From contig JAEZTD010000245.1 of the NCBI GenBank assembly GCA_023443705.1, forward strand, positions 1 to 5,157: a stretch of 5,157 bases of DNA, given 5' to 3'. The position numbers and the translations under genes are program-made. Shown one piece after another: positions 4,701 through 5,157 of this stretch (position 1 is the first letter of the stretch; the number at the start of each line of letters is the position of its first letter). This DNA comes from Bacillota bacterium (GTDB lineage: Bacteria; Bacillota; Clostridia; Christensenellales; Aristaeellaceae). Under the pieces are notes generated by a model. The model had not been told where the DNA came from and did no database searches. It saw nothing but the letters and a program-made list of their open reading frames with translations.

Positions 4701-5157
4701 ATGAATTTCAGCGGAAACCAGCGCAAGGCCTATGTGCTCAGCGTGGTGCTGCTGGCGCTGACGGTCGTCGTCTGCGGCGCGTGGGGGATGTGGCGAAGTT
4801 CTCAATCGACTGGAGGGGCGCCGGCCGCGACGGTCTCGCCCGAACCGGAACCGACCGCTGAGGTCGAACTGACGGCGACCGAGTCGCCCGCGCCCACGGA
4901 TAGCGTCCGTGCCACCGTTTACTACCAGGACAACTACGGATACCTGGTGCCGGTTACCCGCTCGCTTCCGGAGGAGCCCGGCATCGCCAAGGCGACGCTG
5001 TCGCTCATGGTTAAGAGCGCGTACAACGACATGGAAGCCGCCCGGCTGGGCCTTCGGACGGTGATCCCGGAGGAGACGTCCATCGACCTCGACATCCAGA
5101 AGGACGGCACCGCCCACATCGATCTAGGCAAGCAGGTGCTCAAGATGACCGACGCCG
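4701..5157 (+). CDS. GerMN-domain protein, N-terminal part (runs off window)
   Basis: The frame is open from ATG 4701 to the window end without a stop; 152 residues are visible. GAGGAGGG at 4687-4694 lies 6 nt before the ATG. Layout: a short basic N-terminus (residues 1-10), one hydrophobic segment (about 11-30), a low-complexity linker rich in Pro, Glu, Thr and Ala (about 38-67), then a GerMN domain from about 70: ATVYYQDNYGYLVPVTRSLP, a helix with ATLSLMVKSA, LRTVIPEET and DGTAHIDLGK. GerMN domains occur in sporulation and germination protein GerM and in various other cell-envelope lipoproteins, so it should act outside the membrane, but the exact role is open. Cys25 follows VVV rather than the small residue a lipobox needs, so a transmembrane anchor is more likely than a lipoprotein. 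It is divergent from rqcH. Confidence 0.8.
   Translation, partial: MNFSGNQRKAYVLSVVLLALTVVVCGAWGMWRSSQSTGGAPAATVSPEPEPTAEVELTATESPAPTDSVRATVYYQDNYGYLVPVTRSLPEEPGIAKATLSLMVKSAYNDMEAARLGLRTVIPEETSIDLDIQKDGTAHIDLGKQVLKMTDA

Noticed and set aside
4488..5117. - strand open frame of about 209 codons spanning the rqcH start and the GerMN gene
   Set aside because: It is antisense to the GerMN gene, crosses the rqcH promoter, and is rich in Arg and Gly in the way shadow frames of GC-rich genes are.

Overview
The window looks like chromosomal DNA from a GC-rich member of the Bacillota, most likely class Clostridia. The support is a ribosomal protein L27 with the short N-terminal extension removed by the Prp protease, a prp gene between rplU and rpmA, an RqcH-type NFACT protein, a GerMN-domain protein, strong AGGAGG ribosome binding sites and near-consensus sigma-A promoters. 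Genus or species cannot be read from the sequence.

Left part (1-2081, all + strand). The 3' end of a MATE-family membrane transporter overlaps by 17 bp a HAD-superfamily phosphatase/phosphomutase gene. A consensus sigma-A promoter (TTGACA, 18 nt, TATAAT) lies in the last codons of the HAD gene, and the HAD stop codon is inside the -10 box. It drives a structured leader resembling the ribosomal L21 leader, then rplU (L21), prp (the cysteine protease that trims L27) and rpmA (L27 with its cleavable leader), and ends at a rho-independent terminator. The obgE gene that often follows rpmA in this phylum is not next here.

Middle part (2028-2427). About 400 bp lie between convergent genes, with no convincing ORF. 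Beyond the terminator the stretch is packed with perfect or near-perfect hairpins: two nearly identical 28-bp palindromes (2120-2147 and 2351-2378) bracket three further stems (11 bp, 16 bp and a two-part stem capped by a GTGA loop). It is either a structured RNA or a palindromic repeat element. I could not match it to a named family, and it is the least explained part of the window.

Right part. On the - strand, rqcH (2795-4534, Ala-tailing factor of ribosome-associated quality control) is followed after 10 nt by a small DUF454/YbaN-type membrane protein gene. The operon has its own near-consensus promoter (4566-4594). Divergent from it on the + strand, a GerMN-domain secreted or membrane-anchored protein begins at 4701 and runs off the window end.

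Two starts need correcting from the longest open frames: rplU begins at the GTG at 1100, not at 1091 inside its own Shine-Dalgarno, and rqcH begins at 4534, not at the TTG at 4594, which is the -35 box of its promoter. Functionally, rplU, prp, rpmA and rqcH all concern the 50S subunit, either building and maturing it or rescuing it when stalled.
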